This document shows positions 33,483-41,856 of a stretch of 64,000 nt of DNA, piece after piece. The stretch covers positions 1 to 64,000 of the forward strand of contig WRAY01000011.1 of the NCBI GenBank assembly GCA_009779975.1, in the 5' to 3' direction. Numbering within the stretch: position 1 is the first letter of the stretch; each line of letters opens with the position of its first letter. The stretch comes from Bacillota bacterium. Lineage in GTDB: Bacteria; Bacillota; Clostridia; Christensenellales; Pumilibacteraceae. Position numbers and translations under genes: made by a program. The notes below the pieces were generated by a model that was not told the origin of the DNA, made no database searches, and saw only the letters and a list, made by a program, of their open reading frames with translations.

Positions 33483-34948
33483 TGAAAAAAAGAATATTTT
33501 TAACAAGTTTAATAATAGTTTTAGTTGCACTAAGTGCGATGTTTTTAATTGCCTGTCCTAATGATAATGGCAATGGTAACGGTAACGGAAATAAGTATGA
33601 GTATGATGAAACTGTTTATTTAGAAGTGCCGGCAAACTTGACTTTGAATGTTCAAACGCAAATTGCGACATGGAATACAGTTGAAAATGCAACTTATTTT
33701 ACTATTCGTGTCGGAGCGGTTGAAACAATAGTGAGAACGACGAGTTTTGACATAAACACCTTGAGGCTAACTCCCGGAAATCATGCAGTCGTAGTTAGGG
33801 CAAATGGAAGAATTGAAGATAGAATTAGGTTTGTTGAGAGTGATTTTAGCGCAGTTGGAGGACATGTTAATATCCCGGAACCAATCGGCACGAGACTCTA
33901 CACTCAAGCGGATTTAAATCAACTCAATAATTCATTCGGTTCGTTTGTTTTGGGGAGTGATATTGTTTTGAGTGGTGCTCATGTTCCGATTGAAAATTTC
34001 ACCGGAACTTTAAATGGGGCTAATCGCTCGCTCAGCGGACTAACGATTAGTGGAAATGTTCGGTATATTGGACTTTTTGGAGTTGTTAGAAATTCAATGG
34101 TTGTCCAAAATTTGAACTTAAGAGATTTTAATTTTAATCTTACCACACCCGGAACTGTGTTTGCCGGAGCATTAATCTCTCAAATTGAATTGAGTGAGTC
34201 AAGAGATGTTAGCATTGTTATTGACAATGTTTTCGCAAACGATTTGACAATAAATGCCGCATCCTCAACTAGTGATGTATATGCCGGCGGCTTAATCGGG
34301 GCATCGTCGACTAATTTGTTTTTAGATAATGTAAGCCCAATTAACATAACGAATTCAAAGGTGTATGATTCAACAATAACTGCAACTTCAACTGCAATAG
34401 GTTCAAACGCTTTCGCAGGCGGAATAATTGGCTACGCTTATATTCAAACACCATTTGCACTCTTAAATCGCCATAGTGCTTTAACTGTTGAAAACTCCGA
34501 AGTTGATGCGGTTATTAGGGCATATGCCGCTGTCGCTGCAATGTCAGGCGGAATAATCGGCTTTTTTCAAGCACATAACAACCAACACGCATTTTATCAT
34601 ATGGGGCAGGCAAGAAGAAGACCTGCGGAACTGGGAGTTTTGAACTTTCTGATGATAGATAGCGTTGTTGCAAGAGGAGTTGTTCATGCAAATGCAAGAA
34701 GCGCCTATGCAGGCGGAATTAGCGGAAAAATGTTTTTATATTTTGACACCAATAGTGAGTTTAGAAATCTTACTAATTACGCATTAGTTTCCGCAACTAC
34801 AACAACAACTGCTCCGGCTATAGGTTCATCGCATTCTCATGCGCTTTCTTTTATCGGACAATTTGATGATACCACAATCATAACAATTCAGAATTTCAGC
34901 AATAATACGGCAAATTTAAACAATTACACAATAATTTTCTTTGACTAG
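33482..34948 (+). CDS. Lipoprotein with FN3-like and GLUG-type repeats
   Basis: The 488-residue protein begins with a lipoprotein signal (LIIVLVALSAMFLIAC). A low-complexity linker of Asn and Gly residues and a FN3-like unit follow (LNVQTQIATWNTVENATYFT), the same module type as in the giant lipoprotein at 13.4 kb. The central and C-terminal parts show beta-solenoid-like repeats (FTGTLNGANRSLSGLTISG, NVRYIGLFG, VYAGGLIGASS, NAFAGGIIGYAY, SAYAGGISGKM), resembling GLUG motifs in adhesins. It is translationally coupled to the pullulanase (TAATG), so it may help hold substrate. That role is inferred from position only. Confidence 0.75.
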   Translation: MKKRIFLTSLIIVLVALSAMFLIACPNDNGNGNGNGNKYEYDETVYLEVPANLTLNVQTQIATWNTVENATYFTIRVGAVETIVRTTSFDINTLRLTPGNHAVVVRANGRIEDRIRFVESDFSAVGGHVNIPEPIGTRLYTQADLNQLNNSFGSFVLGSDIVLSGAHVPIENFTGTLNGANRSLSGLTISGNVRYIGLFGVVRNSMVVQNLNLRDFNFNLTTPGTVFAGALISQIELSESRDVSIVIDNVFANDLTINAASSTSDVYAGGLIGASSTNLFLDNVSPINITNSKVYDSTITATSTAIGSNAFAGGIIGYAYIQTPFALLNRHSALTVENSEVDAVIRAYAAVAAMSGGIIGFFQAHNNQHAFYHMGQARRRPAELGVLNFLMIDSVVARGVVHANARSAYAGGISGKMFLYFDTNSEFRNLTNYALVSATTTTTAPAIGSSHSHALSFIGQFDDTTIITIQNFSNNTANLNNYTIIFFD

Positions 34949-34994
34949 AAAACATAATAATAATAATATTAAAGAAAAATTATGGGATATTTTT

Positions 34995-35062
34995 TTAGGG
35001 CGGTTACTGACCATTTGCAGATTGACTAAAAGTCCGACATGGATGGTAACTGACGCCCCTAT
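34995..35062. repeat. Inverted repeat related to the REP family
   Basis: TAGGGCGGTTACTGACCA (about 34996-35013) and TGGTAACTGACGCCCCTA (35043-35060) form imperfect complementary arms around a 30-base loop. The AGGGCG / CGCCCCT ends match the REP-like elements elsewhere, but the arms are longer. It fills the gap between the lipoprotein gene and malQ. Confidence 0.55.
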
Positions 35063-35098
35063 AAGTTGTTCCCATAGTATTAAAGGAGAAACACACAA

Positions 35099-36583
35099 TT
35101 GGAAAAAAGAGCAGGAATATTACTCCCCGTGTTTTCACTGCCTAGTAAATACGGCATCGGAACTTTGGGAAAAGACGCATTTGAATTTGTCGATTTTTTG
35201 AAAAAGACAAATCAAAAGTATTGGCAAGTTTTGCCGCTTGGACAAACTAGTTACGGTGATAGTCCCTATCAATCGCCATCAGTTTATGCGGGCAATCCAT
35301 ATTTTATTGACCTTGACCTTCTTCATAAAGAGGGACTTTTAACAAAGACTGAACTAAAGGCAAGCGAAAGGGAAGTTGGTGAAATTGACTATGGCTGGCT
35401 ATGGGAGACTAGATATATACTTTTTGAAAAAGCGTTTAAAAGGTTTCAAAAAAAGCCTCAAACTCAGTTTGAAACATTCAAAAAGGCAAACGCTTTTTGG
35501 CTTGATGATTATTCACTTTTTATGGCTGTCAAGCAAAAAAATAATTTTGTCAGTATGCTTTTGTGGAGTGAAGACGACAGAAATTATGATTTGCAAATAA
35601 AGAAGAAAAATGATATAATTCAAAGAGAGCCAAAACATGGACACCTAATTGAGTTTTATTCATTTTTGCAATTTTATTTTTTCAAGCAATGGTTTGAACT
35701 AAAGTCTTATGCTAACGATAATGGCATTAAAATAATCGGCGACAGACCAATTTATTCATCCCATGACAGTCATGAAGTTTGGGGAATGCCGAAGTATTTT
35801 CAAGTTAATGATGATCTCTCGCTTCAAGCAGTCGCCGGCTGTCCGCCAGATGCGTTTTCGGATGACGGGCAACTTTGGGGAAATCCGTTATATAACTGGG
35901 AGTATCTAAAAGAGAGAAACTTCGATTTTTGGCTAAAAAGTTTGGAGTTTAATCTAACGATGTTTGACATTTTAAGAATTGACCACTTTAGAGGTTTTGT
36001 TGCGTATTGGTCAATACCGGCAGACCATGCCACAGCAAGATACGGACAATGGATTGAAGCACCTTTTTATGATTTGTTCACCCTCATAAAAGAAAAGTTC
36101 GATAGTTCACGAATTATCGCCGAGGACTTAGGGGTTATTGACCAGCCGGTAGTTGATGCGATGAATTTTTGCGGTTATCCCGGAATGAAGATTTTGCAAT
36201 TTGCATTCGGCGGAGGAAGTGACAATATTCACTTGCCTCACAACTTTTCCGAAAACACAATTCTCTACACCGGAACTCACGATTCGAAAACAACAAAAGA
36301 GTGGCTGGACACCGAGTCAGAAGACGAAATTTTTCGAGCGTTTCAATACATGCAAAAAAGAGAAGATGAAAGCGGAGTAGGAACATTTATTCGCGGGGCA
36401 ATGACATCTCACGCAAACATAGCAATAATTCCAATGCAAGATTACTTGGAAGTTGGGGGAATTGGCAGAATAAATCTTCCTTCAACACTCGGCACAAATT
36501 GGAAATGGCGCTTGCAGGCAAACTACATAAATGACAATCTAATTAACTATGTCAAAACCCTAACAGACTATCGACCTAAATAA
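35099..36583 (+). CDS. malQ: 4-alpha-glucanotransferase (amylomaltase)
   Basis: MalQ moves maltooligosyl groups between alpha-1,4-glucans in the cytoplasm (GH77). The 494-residue protein shows YWQVLPLGQTSYGDSPYQS near the N terminus, IIGDRPIYSSHDSHEVW, FDILRIDHFRGF with the nucleophile Asp, RIIAEDLGVI with the catalytic Glu, and LYTGTHDSKTT with the transition-state Asp. The length fits the family (about 500). The start is TTG at 35099 with an AAAGGAG ribosome site 9 bases upstream. It follows the secreted pullulanase and would process the imported oligosaccharides. Confidence 0.93.
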   Translation: MEKRAGILLPVFSLPSKYGIGTLGKDAFEFVDFLKKTNQKYWQVLPLGQTSYGDSPYQSPSVYAGNPYFIDLDLLHKEGLLTKTELKASEREVGEIDYGWLWETRYILFEKAFKRFQKKPQTQFETFKKANAFWLDDYSLFMAVKQKNNFVSMLLWSEDDRNYDLQIKKKNDIIQREPKHGHLIEFYSFLQFYFFKQWFELKSYANDNGIKIIGDRPIYSSHDSHEVWGMPKYFQVNDDLSLQAVAGCPPDAFSDDGQLWGNPLYNWEYLKERNFDFWLKSLEFNLTMFDILRIDHFRGFVAYWSIPADHATARYGQWIEAPFYDLFTLIKEKFDSSRIIAEDLGVIDQPVVDAMNFCGYPGMKILQFAFGGGSDNIHLPHNFSENTILYTGTHDSKTTKEWLDTESEDEIFRAFQYMQKREDESGVGTFIRGAMTSHANIAIIPMQDYLEVGGIGRINLPSTLGTNWKWRLQANYINDNLINYVKTLTDYRPK

Positions 36584-36674
36584 TTATTTCTGAACAACTA
36601 ATATAGTTTTTTTAAAGGTAAAGCCATGTAGCAGAAAAATATATGTAAATTTTTATTCTTGTTTTAACAATATG

Positions 36675-36715
36675 GTGTCAAACAGTTGACTGTGTGTTGA
36701 CACATATGATATAGT
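36675..36715 (+). promoter_or_regulatory. ptb promoter with flanking palindrome
   Basis: TTGACT (36686-36691), an 18-base spacer and TATAGT (36710-36715) with an upstream TG form an extended -10 promoter. GTGTCAA (from about 36676) and TTGACAC (ending about 36703) make a 7-bp inverted repeat around the -35 box, as an operator would. The ptb ATG is only 9 bases after the -10, so the mRNA is almost leaderless. Confidence 0.5.
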
Positions 36716-36724
36716 GGACTTGGT

Positions 36725-37621
36725 ATGATAGAGACTTTTCTTAAAAGGTTTAAAGGTCTGAAGAAAAATACAATTGCAATAGCGGGAGCGCATGATGAGA
36801 GCGTGCTTGGAGCAGTGAAACAAGCACTGGATTTTTCTATTGCTGAGTTTTTTTTGGTCGGCGATAAGGCAAAGATTGAAACAATTTCAAAACAAGTTTC
36901 ACTTGATTTGAAAAAGGTTAGTGTTGTTGAAGAAACTGATGAAATTCAATGTGCGAAAAAAGCAGTTTCTTTGGTCAAAGACGGAAAGGCAAGTGCTTTG
37001 ATGAAAGGAAAGGTTGAAACTTCGACTATTTTGAAAGCGGTTTTAGATAAAGAAAACGGACTGAGGGGGACGAGAAAACTCTCTCATGTTGCTATGTTCT
37101 TAGTGCCGACTTATCACAAGATTTTATTCGTCACAGATGCGGCGATTAATATTAATCCGACATTTGATGACAAGAAAGATATTATTGAAAATGCAGTTTC
37201 AGCAGTTAATGCTTTGGGAGTCAGTAAACCTAAGGTTGCTTTAATATGTGCTAAAGAGCATGTTGATGAAAAAATGCCTGTGACGCTTGAATATCAAAAA
37301 TTGGTTGAAATGAACAGAGCAGACGAGATAAAAAATTGCATTATTGACGGACCTTTTGCGCTTGATAATGCAGTGTCAAAAGATGCTGCAAAAACAAAAG
37401 GCATAGTTTCTGATGTTGCAGGAGATGCTGATATTATTTTTTGCCCTGAAATAATCAGTGCAAATGTTATGTATAAGTCATTGACACTATTTGCAAATGC
37501 AAGCGTAGGCGGTGCTATTATCGGAGCGAATGCACCCGTTATTTTAACCTCTCGTGCGGATAGCAGCGAAAATAAACTACTTTCAATTGCACTTGGTGCA
37601 ATCATCGGAGGAAGCAATTAA
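36725..37621 (+). CDS. ptb: Phosphate butyryltransferase
   Basis: Ptb converts butyryl-CoA or branched-chain acyl-CoA plus phosphate to the acyl phosphate. The 298-residue protein has family features: KNTIAIAGAHDESVLGAVKQAL near the N terminus, KASALMKGKVETSTILKAVLD, the RKLSHVAMFLVPTYHK segment and VGGAIIGANAPVILTSRAD near the C terminus. The length is normal (about 300). It overlaps buk by one base. No other butyrate pathway genes are in the window, while a leucine-type dehydrogenase and a 2-oxoacid oxidoreductase follow, so branched acyl-CoA is a likely substrate. It is transcribed from a nearly leaderless promoter. Confidence 0.92.
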   Translation: MIETFLKRFKGLKKNTIAIAGAHDESVLGAVKQALDFSIAEFFLVGDKAKIETISKQVSLDLKKVSVVEETDEIQCAKKAVSLVKDGKASALMKGKVETSTILKAVLDKENGLRGTRKLSHVAMFLVPTYHKILFVTDAAININPTFDDKKDIIENAVSAVNALGVSKPKVALICAKEHVDEKMPVTLEYQKLVEMNRADEIKNCIIDGPFALDNAVSKDAAKTKGIVSDVAGDADIIFCPEIISANVMYKSLTLFANASVGGAIIGANAPVILTSRADSSENKLLSIALGAIIGGSN

Positions 37622-38691
37622 TGACAAACTTTAAAATCTTATCAATTAATCCGGGTTCAACTTCAACAAAAATTGCGGTTTATGACGGCGAAACACGAAT
37701 TTTTCAAGAAAACCTCAAACACACAACTGAGGAGTTGTCAAAATTCGCAAAGTTAACAGACCAATTTGATTTTCGTAAAGACAGCATTTTGAAAATTTTG
37801 AAAGAAAAAAATATTGACCTCAAATCACTAAAAAGCGTTGTCGGAAGAGGCGGTCTTTTGAAGCCCATGGAAGGCGGAACATATGTGGTCAGCGAAAGAA
37901 TGATTGAAGACCTAAAAATCGGAATTCAAGGCACTCATGCCTCAAATCTTGGGGGCTTAATTGCCTCTTCAATTGCTCAAACTTTGAATATCAAAGCCTA
38001 CATTGCAGACCCTGTTGTTGTTGACGAAATGGAAGCGGTCGCAAAAATTTCAGGACATCCACAATTTCCGAGAAAATCAATTTTTCATGCCTTAAATCAA
38101 AAAGCAATTGCAAAACTGCATTGCAAAGAAAAAGGCTTGGACTACAAAAAAGTAAATTTAATTGTCGCTCATATCGGAGGCGGTGTTTCTGTTGGTCTTC
38201 ATTCAATGGGAAAAGTTATTGATGTTAATAACGCTTTGGACGGCGATGGACCTTTTGCTCCGGAACGGAGCGGTTCACTACCTATGGGTTCAATAATCGA
38301 GGCGTGTTTTAGCGGACAATATTCAAAAGACGACATAAAAAAAGCAATAGTAGGGAGCGGCGGATTAGTGGCATATTTTCAAACAAACGACCATCAAACC
38401 CTAGAAGAAAAAGCGAAAAAAGACAAAAACATACAATTAGTTTTAAATGCCCTAAACTATCAAATATCAAAAGAAATAGGTGCACTATCCACTGTAGTCA
38501 ACGGAAAAGTTGATGCAATCCTTTTAACAGGCGGCATAGCCTACAGCAAAGAAGTAGTTAACTACATTGAAAATAAAGTAAAATTCATAGCCCCGGTTCA
38601 CGCCTACGGCGGCGAAGACGAAATGTGGGCATTAGCTGGTGCGGCATTGCGAGTTTTAAAAGGCGAGGAAAAAGCAAAAGAGTATTCGTAA
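37621..38691 (+). CDS. buk: Butyrate kinase
   Basis: Buk transfers the phosphate of butyryl or branched acyl phosphate to ADP, giving ATP and the free acid. The 356-residue ASKHA-fold kinase shows the phosphate-1 loop ILSINPGSTSTKIAVYDG, GRGGLLKPMEGGTY, LIVAHIGGGVSVGLHSMGKV, DGDGPFAPERSG and ILLTGGIAYSKEVV, all characteristic of the family. Length matches (about 355). It is coupled to ptb by a one-base overlap. In the context it likely completes an amino acid oxidation route by substrate-level phosphorylation. Confidence 0.94.
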   Translation: MTNFKILSINPGSTSTKIAVYDGETRIFQENLKHTTEELSKFAKLTDQFDFRKDSILKILKEKNIDLKSLKSVVGRGGLLKPMEGGTYVVSERMIEDLKIGIQGTHASNLGGLIASSIAQTLNIKAYIADPVVVDEMEAVAKISGHPQFPRKSIFHALNQKAIAKLHCKEKGLDYKKVNLIVAHIGGGVSVGLHSMGKVIDVNNALDGDGPFAPERSGSLPMGSIIEACFSGQYSKDDIKKAIVGSGGLVAYFQTNDHQTLEEKAKKDKNIQLVLNALNYQISKEIGALSTVVNGKVDAILLTGGIAYSKEVVNYIENKVKFIAPVHAYGGEDEMWALAGAALRVLKGEEKAKEYS

Positions 38692-38737
38692 TACAATACA
38701 AAAAATTGTAATGGAGATATTCTGTCGCCCGAAAACA

Positions 38738-38783
38738 AAACTGTATGACAAACAAAACGAGCGACGAAATGTCGTTCCTATGG
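38738..38783. repeat. Small palindrome of REP-like design
   Basis: Around 38759-38775 the DNA reads GAGCGACGAAATGTCGTTCC, a short hairpin (CGAC / GTCG) flanked by GAG and TTCCTAT. The design (AGGAACGACA...TGTCGCTC on the other strand) parallels the REP-like units, but bases differ. It precedes the ribosome site of the next lipoprotein. Confidence 0.35.
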
Positions 38784-38800
38784 AAAAACAAGGAGGACAA

Positions 38801-39448
38801 ATGAAAAGAATCTTATCAATCATTATCAGTGTTTTTGTAATGTTGTTTCTTATCGGTTGCGTAAACAACGGAGAAACATCAAACAACAACGAAAATCCGT
38901 TAATGGCAGGTGTGAGTGGAAATGTCAGAAACATAACCGTTATGCGTGGAGCAAATCTTAATATTTATCGTTCATATTACCATATTATTTTAGAACAAGA
39001 CAAAAATTACTGGGGATTCGTTACCCCTGAAGAATGGCACAGTAATTCATACCCAAGAAGGAATGCTACTTCTGAAGATCCTTTTTTTAGTGTTGAAAAC
39101 AATCGTTTTTATCTTAATTCAGATGGAATGCCTCTTGATTGGGTTTATGTTGGGTCTTATGTTTTCTTAGGTCTGTATAATATATGGTATGATGAAATTC
39201 CTTCCCACGCAAGAATGATTCGTCGCATTCCAATTATTCAAGTCATAAGAGTTTATCAAAGCGTTAGTTTCAATCAAGCAACACAAATCCTAACATTAAC
39301 CTTAAGAAACTTTGTGAACGGAGAAATAACAGCAAGCACTGTCAATATCAACATCAATGAAAACGCACAAATCACACGAGAATACGACAGCAACGGCAAC
39401 CTAACCTATCTTCACGCAGGAGTCTCAATCGAATTCTTTGTTAGTTAA
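38801..39448 (+). CDS. Small lipoprotein of unknown function
   Basis: The 215-residue protein has a lipoprotein signal (MKRILSIIISVFVMLFLIGC), an Asn-rich linker and a beta-rich domain with aromatic residues (NYWGFVTPEEWHSNSYPRRN). A strong AAGGAGG ribosome site fixes the start at 38801. No family is recognised. It stands between buk and the amino acid dehydrogenase, on the same strand, but its content gives no link to that pathway. Confidence 0.7.
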   Translation: MKRILSIIISVFVMLFLIGCVNNGETSNNNENPLMAGVSGNVRNITVMRGANLNIYRSYYHIILEQDKNYWGFVTPEEWHSNSYPRRNATSEDPFFSVENNRFYLNSDGMPLDWVYVGSYVFLGLYNIWYDEIPSHARMIRRIPIIQVIRVYQSVSFNQATQILTLTLRNFVNGEITASTVNININENAQITREYDSNGNLTYLHAGVSIEFFVS

Positions 39449-39515
39449 GGATTAATTTAACAAAAAATTCAGTTGCTGACAAATTGTCAGCAACTAAAAA
39501 TGTAGAAAATATAAA

Positions 39516-39550
39516 TTGAGGGGCGGGTATTAACCGCTCGCACAGCATTA
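39516..39550 (+). repeat. REP-like palindrome
   Basis: A copy of the family (GAGGGGCGGGTATTAACCGC followed by TCGCACAGCATTAAAA), with the GGGGCG...CGC core and the GCAC-TTAAAA right flank. It lies between the small lipoprotein and the dehydrogenase gene. Confidence 0.65.
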
Positions 39551-39600
39551 AAACAATAAAAAAACATTGCCGATTTTCGGCGAAGGAGAAACATAAAACA

Positions 39601-40704
39601 ATGAAAATTTTTGACTATGTGAAAGACTTCGGTCATGAGCAACTGGTGTACTTCTATGACAAGCACACTGACTTAAAAGCACTGACTTGCATACACTCAA
39701 CAGTGCTTGGACCATCTCTTGGAGGAACGAGATTTTGGAATTATGCGACAGAAGAAGAAGCAGTGTTCGATGTCTTGCGTCTTGCAAGAGGAATGACCTA
39801 TAAAAGTGCATGCGCAGGTTTAAATCTTGGCGGCGGAAAAAGCGTTATTATCGGTGACCCGAAAGTATTGAGAAGTGATATGGTTCGTCGTGAAGCGTTT
39901 TTTAGAGCGTTCGGTCGTTTTGTTGAAGGTCTTGCCGGTCGTTACATAACAGCAGAAGATAGCAACACTTCACCGCAAGACATGGACTATATCAACATGG
40001 AGACTGACTATGTTGTAGGTCTTGAACATAAGTCAGGCAATCCTTCACCGTTCACCGCACTTGGAGTTTTTCGTTCAATTCAAGCGTGTGCTCAATTTGC
40101 ATATGGTGACAAATCAACCAAAGGAAAAGTTGTTAATGTCCAAGGTGCTGCCGGTGCTGTCGGTCGTGAATTGTGCCGTCTTCTTCATGAGGATGGTGCA
40201 AAAATGATTGTCACTGATATTAACGACGAGGGATTAAAAATTATTTCTGAAAAATACAAAGCAACAATTGTCGACAAAGACGATGTCTACAAACAAAAAT
40301 GTGATATATTTGCTCCATGTGCATTCGGCGGCGGCATAAATGAAAAAACTATCAAAGATTTAAAATGCAAAATTGTGGCTCCTGCTGCTAACAATGTTCT
40401 TTTAGATATTCCAAAAGACGGAAAATCACTTCATGAAAAAGGAATTGTCTATGCTCCTGACTATGTTTCAAATTCAGGCGGAGTTATCAATGTTTTTGAA
40501 GAATTAAATCCTAATGGCTACAATCGTGAGTCTGCGGTTCGTCAAATCGATTTAATCTACGACAGAACTTTAGAAATTTTGAAAAAATCAAAAGAAACCA
40601 ACACTCCGGCATCCGCTGTTGCTGATAAAATGGCAGAAGACAGAATTGAAGCAGTCAAGAATGTCCACAGACTTCACCTAAGAAAAAGAGACGGAAAGTG
40701 GTAG
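39601..40704 (+). CDS. Branched-chain amino acid (leucine/valine) dehydrogenase
   Basis: It oxidatively deaminates leucine, valine or isoleucine to the 2-oxo acid with NAD, reversibly. The 367-residue protein has GPSLGGTRFWNYATEEEA, the catalytic region ARGMTYKSACAGLNLGGGKS with two Lys, and GRYITAEDSNTSPQDMDYI. The Rossmann motif VNVQGAAGAVGRELCRLL follows, then PAANNVLLD and YVSNSGGVINV. The length matches leucine dehydrogenases (about 364). A GAAGGAG ribosome site abuts a 4-bp stem-loop. Ptb-Buk lie upstream and the ferredoxin oxidoreductase downstream, giving a complete oxidation route. Exact amino acid preference cannot be read from sequence. Confidence 0.9.
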   Translation: MKIFDYVKDFGHEQLVYFYDKHTDLKALTCIHSTVLGPSLGGTRFWNYATEEEAVFDVLRLARGMTYKSACAGLNLGGGKSVIIGDPKVLRSDMVRREAFFRAFGRFVEGLAGRYITAEDSNTSPQDMDYINMETDYVVGLEHKSGNPSPFTALGVFRSIQACAQFAYGDKSTKGKVVNVQGAAGAVGRELCRLLHEDGAKMIVTDINDEGLKIISEKYKATIVDKDDVYKQKCDIFAPCAFGGGINEKTIKDLKCKIVAPAANNVLLDIPKDGKSLHEKGIVYAPDYVSNSGGVINVFEELNPNGYNRESAVRQIDLIYDRTLEILKKSKETNTPASAVADKMAEDRIEAVKNVHRLHLRKRDGKW

Positions 40705-40710
40705 AATAGA

Positions 40711-40793
40711 TTTTTCGGGACACCGAGGGCGGCGTCCCCTGCAGGAAATTCAAAAAAATATTGTAGAGGCATCGCCCTCGGTGTCCCGAAAAA
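40711..40793. repeat. Inverted repeat with 21-bp arms (REP-like relative)
   Basis: TTTTTCGGGACACCGAGGGC (40711-40730) is complementary to the segment ending at 40793, with CGGTGTCCCGAAAAA on the right. The interior carries GTAGAGGCATCGCC and GGCGTCCCCTGC, variants of the REP core. The right arm ends 8 bases before the ATG of the next gene, leaving no room for an SD sequence. Confidence 0.65.
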
Positions 40794-40801
40794 ATTAATC
40801 A

Positions 40802-41632
40802 ATGCCAAACACTTTCAAACAAACAATTATAGTCGCCGGTTGGTATGGAACAGGAAAAACAGAGTTTTGCCTAAATCTTGCCCTACATTTGGCAAAGCAA
40901 AATGTGGATGACACCTTGATCCGCCCGCTTGCAGAGGGAGCAGATCAAGAAAATAATGAAGGGGTGAGCAATGCGAACCCGAACAATCAACAAAATATTG
41001 TAGGGGCGGTAACCTGCCGCCCGCACCTTATGAACGAAAACCCCGACCATCCGAACCCAAAAATCTACCTCGCCGACCTTGATGTCATCAATCCATATTT
41101 TCGTTCTCGTGAAAAAGTCGATTTCCTCAAACAACATAATGTCGAAATAATCGGCAACAATCTAAACTCAACTCTCAATCAAGATATTCCTGCAATCGAC
41201 AACAGAGCATTAAGTGTCATATTGCGAGGCGAGCAACTAATCGTTGATCTTGCTGGCTCATTAAATGGTCTAAAACCCTTGTCATTATTTAAAAGGCATC
41301 TAAAAGAAGGCGACTACGACTTTTTTGTCGTCCTAAACGCATTTCGATGTGATGTCAACACCGACAAGGAAATGATTGAGTTTATTCAAAATGCCGAATT
41401 AATGTCAGGCTTAAAGGTGACAGGAATAATCAACAACTCTCACATGCTCCACCTAACAACGCCCGATCTCATCATCGAATCTCAAACCTTAATTGATTAT
41501 GTCGCAAAAAAAGTTGGCATTCCTGTCCGATTAACACTATTAAAATCCGACATCCACAACCAACTCAAAGACAAAATCAATTCGCCTGTTCTATCATTTG
41601 ACAAACCAATAATGAGAGAAGAGTGGCAGTAA
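40802..41632 (+). CDS. P-loop ATPase (CobQ/MinD-like) with a REP-derived insertion
   Basis: The 276-residue protein has Walker A GWYGTGKTEF at residues 13-22 followed by NLALHLA, and LADLDVINPYFRSREKVDFL, a switch-like motif of a SIMIBI-class family usually directly following the first helix. Here about 50 residues (roughly 36-85) separate the two. That stretch contains VGAVTCRPHL, which is the in-frame translation of the REP palindrome at 41000-41030. Later parts (LIVDLAGSLNG, GIINNSHM) look intact, so the protein may still be functional. The cellular role is unknown. The start has no ribosome site and lies against an inverted repeat. Confidence 0.75.
   Translation: MPNTFKQTIIVAGWYGTGKTEFCLNLALHLAKQNVDDTLIRPLAEGADQENNEGVSNANPNNQQNIVGAVTCRPHLMNENPDHPNPKIYLADLDVINPYFRSREKVDFLKQHNVEIIGNNLNSTLNQDIPAIDNRALSVILRGEQLIVDLAGSLNGLKPLSLFKRHLKEGDYDFFVVLNAFRCDVNTDKEMIEFIQNAELMSGLKVTGIINNSHMLHLTTPDLIIESQTLIDYVAKKVGIPVRLTLLKSDIHNQLKDKINSPVLSFDKPIMREEWQ
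41000..41030 (+). repeat. REP-like palindrome inside a coding sequence
   Basis: GTAGGGGCGGTAACCTGCCG followed by CCCGCACCTTA; the hairpin GGGCGG / CCGCCC is intact. It lies in frame in the P-loop ATPase gene and keeps the frame open. Confidence 0.85.
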
Positions 41633-41642
41633 GAATAGTTTT

Positions 41643-41843
41643 ATGAAATATGAAACATACGAAAATAGACCTAATAGAAAAATTACTATTCACAAAAACC
41701 ATTGTAGTAGATTAAGACAACATGGTGGTATTCAAAGTTACAATCAAGGCAAGTATCGAGAATTTCAAACTTTTGAAGATGCTTATTTGTATGCTAAAAG
41801 CACTAACTTCGAGATTAGAAATTGTTCGTATTGCAATCCTTAA
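41643..41843 (+). CDS. Small His/Cys protein, possible zinc-binding
   Basis: The 66-residue protein has ITIHKNHCSRLRQHGG in the first half, a middle YREFQTFEDAYLYAKS and a C-terminal RNCSYCNP. Arrangement of an N-terminal His/Cys and a C-terminal CxxC suggests a zinc site, and similar short proteins occur in accessory regions of Bacillota. I cannot name a function. No strong ribosome site precedes the ATG. It lies 10 bases after the P-loop gene and ends just before the RAYT start, inside the repeat-rich cluster. Confidence 0.55.
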   Translation: MKYETYENRPNRKITIHKNHCSRLRQHGGIQSYNQGKYREFQTFEDAYLYAKSTNFEIRNCSYCNP

Positions 41844-41856
41844 AAGTAAAATAAGA

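Noticed and set aside
36725..38691. Ptb-Buk as proof of butyrate fermentation
   Set aside because: No butyryl-CoA synthesis genes are in the window and the neighbours point to branched-chain substrates.
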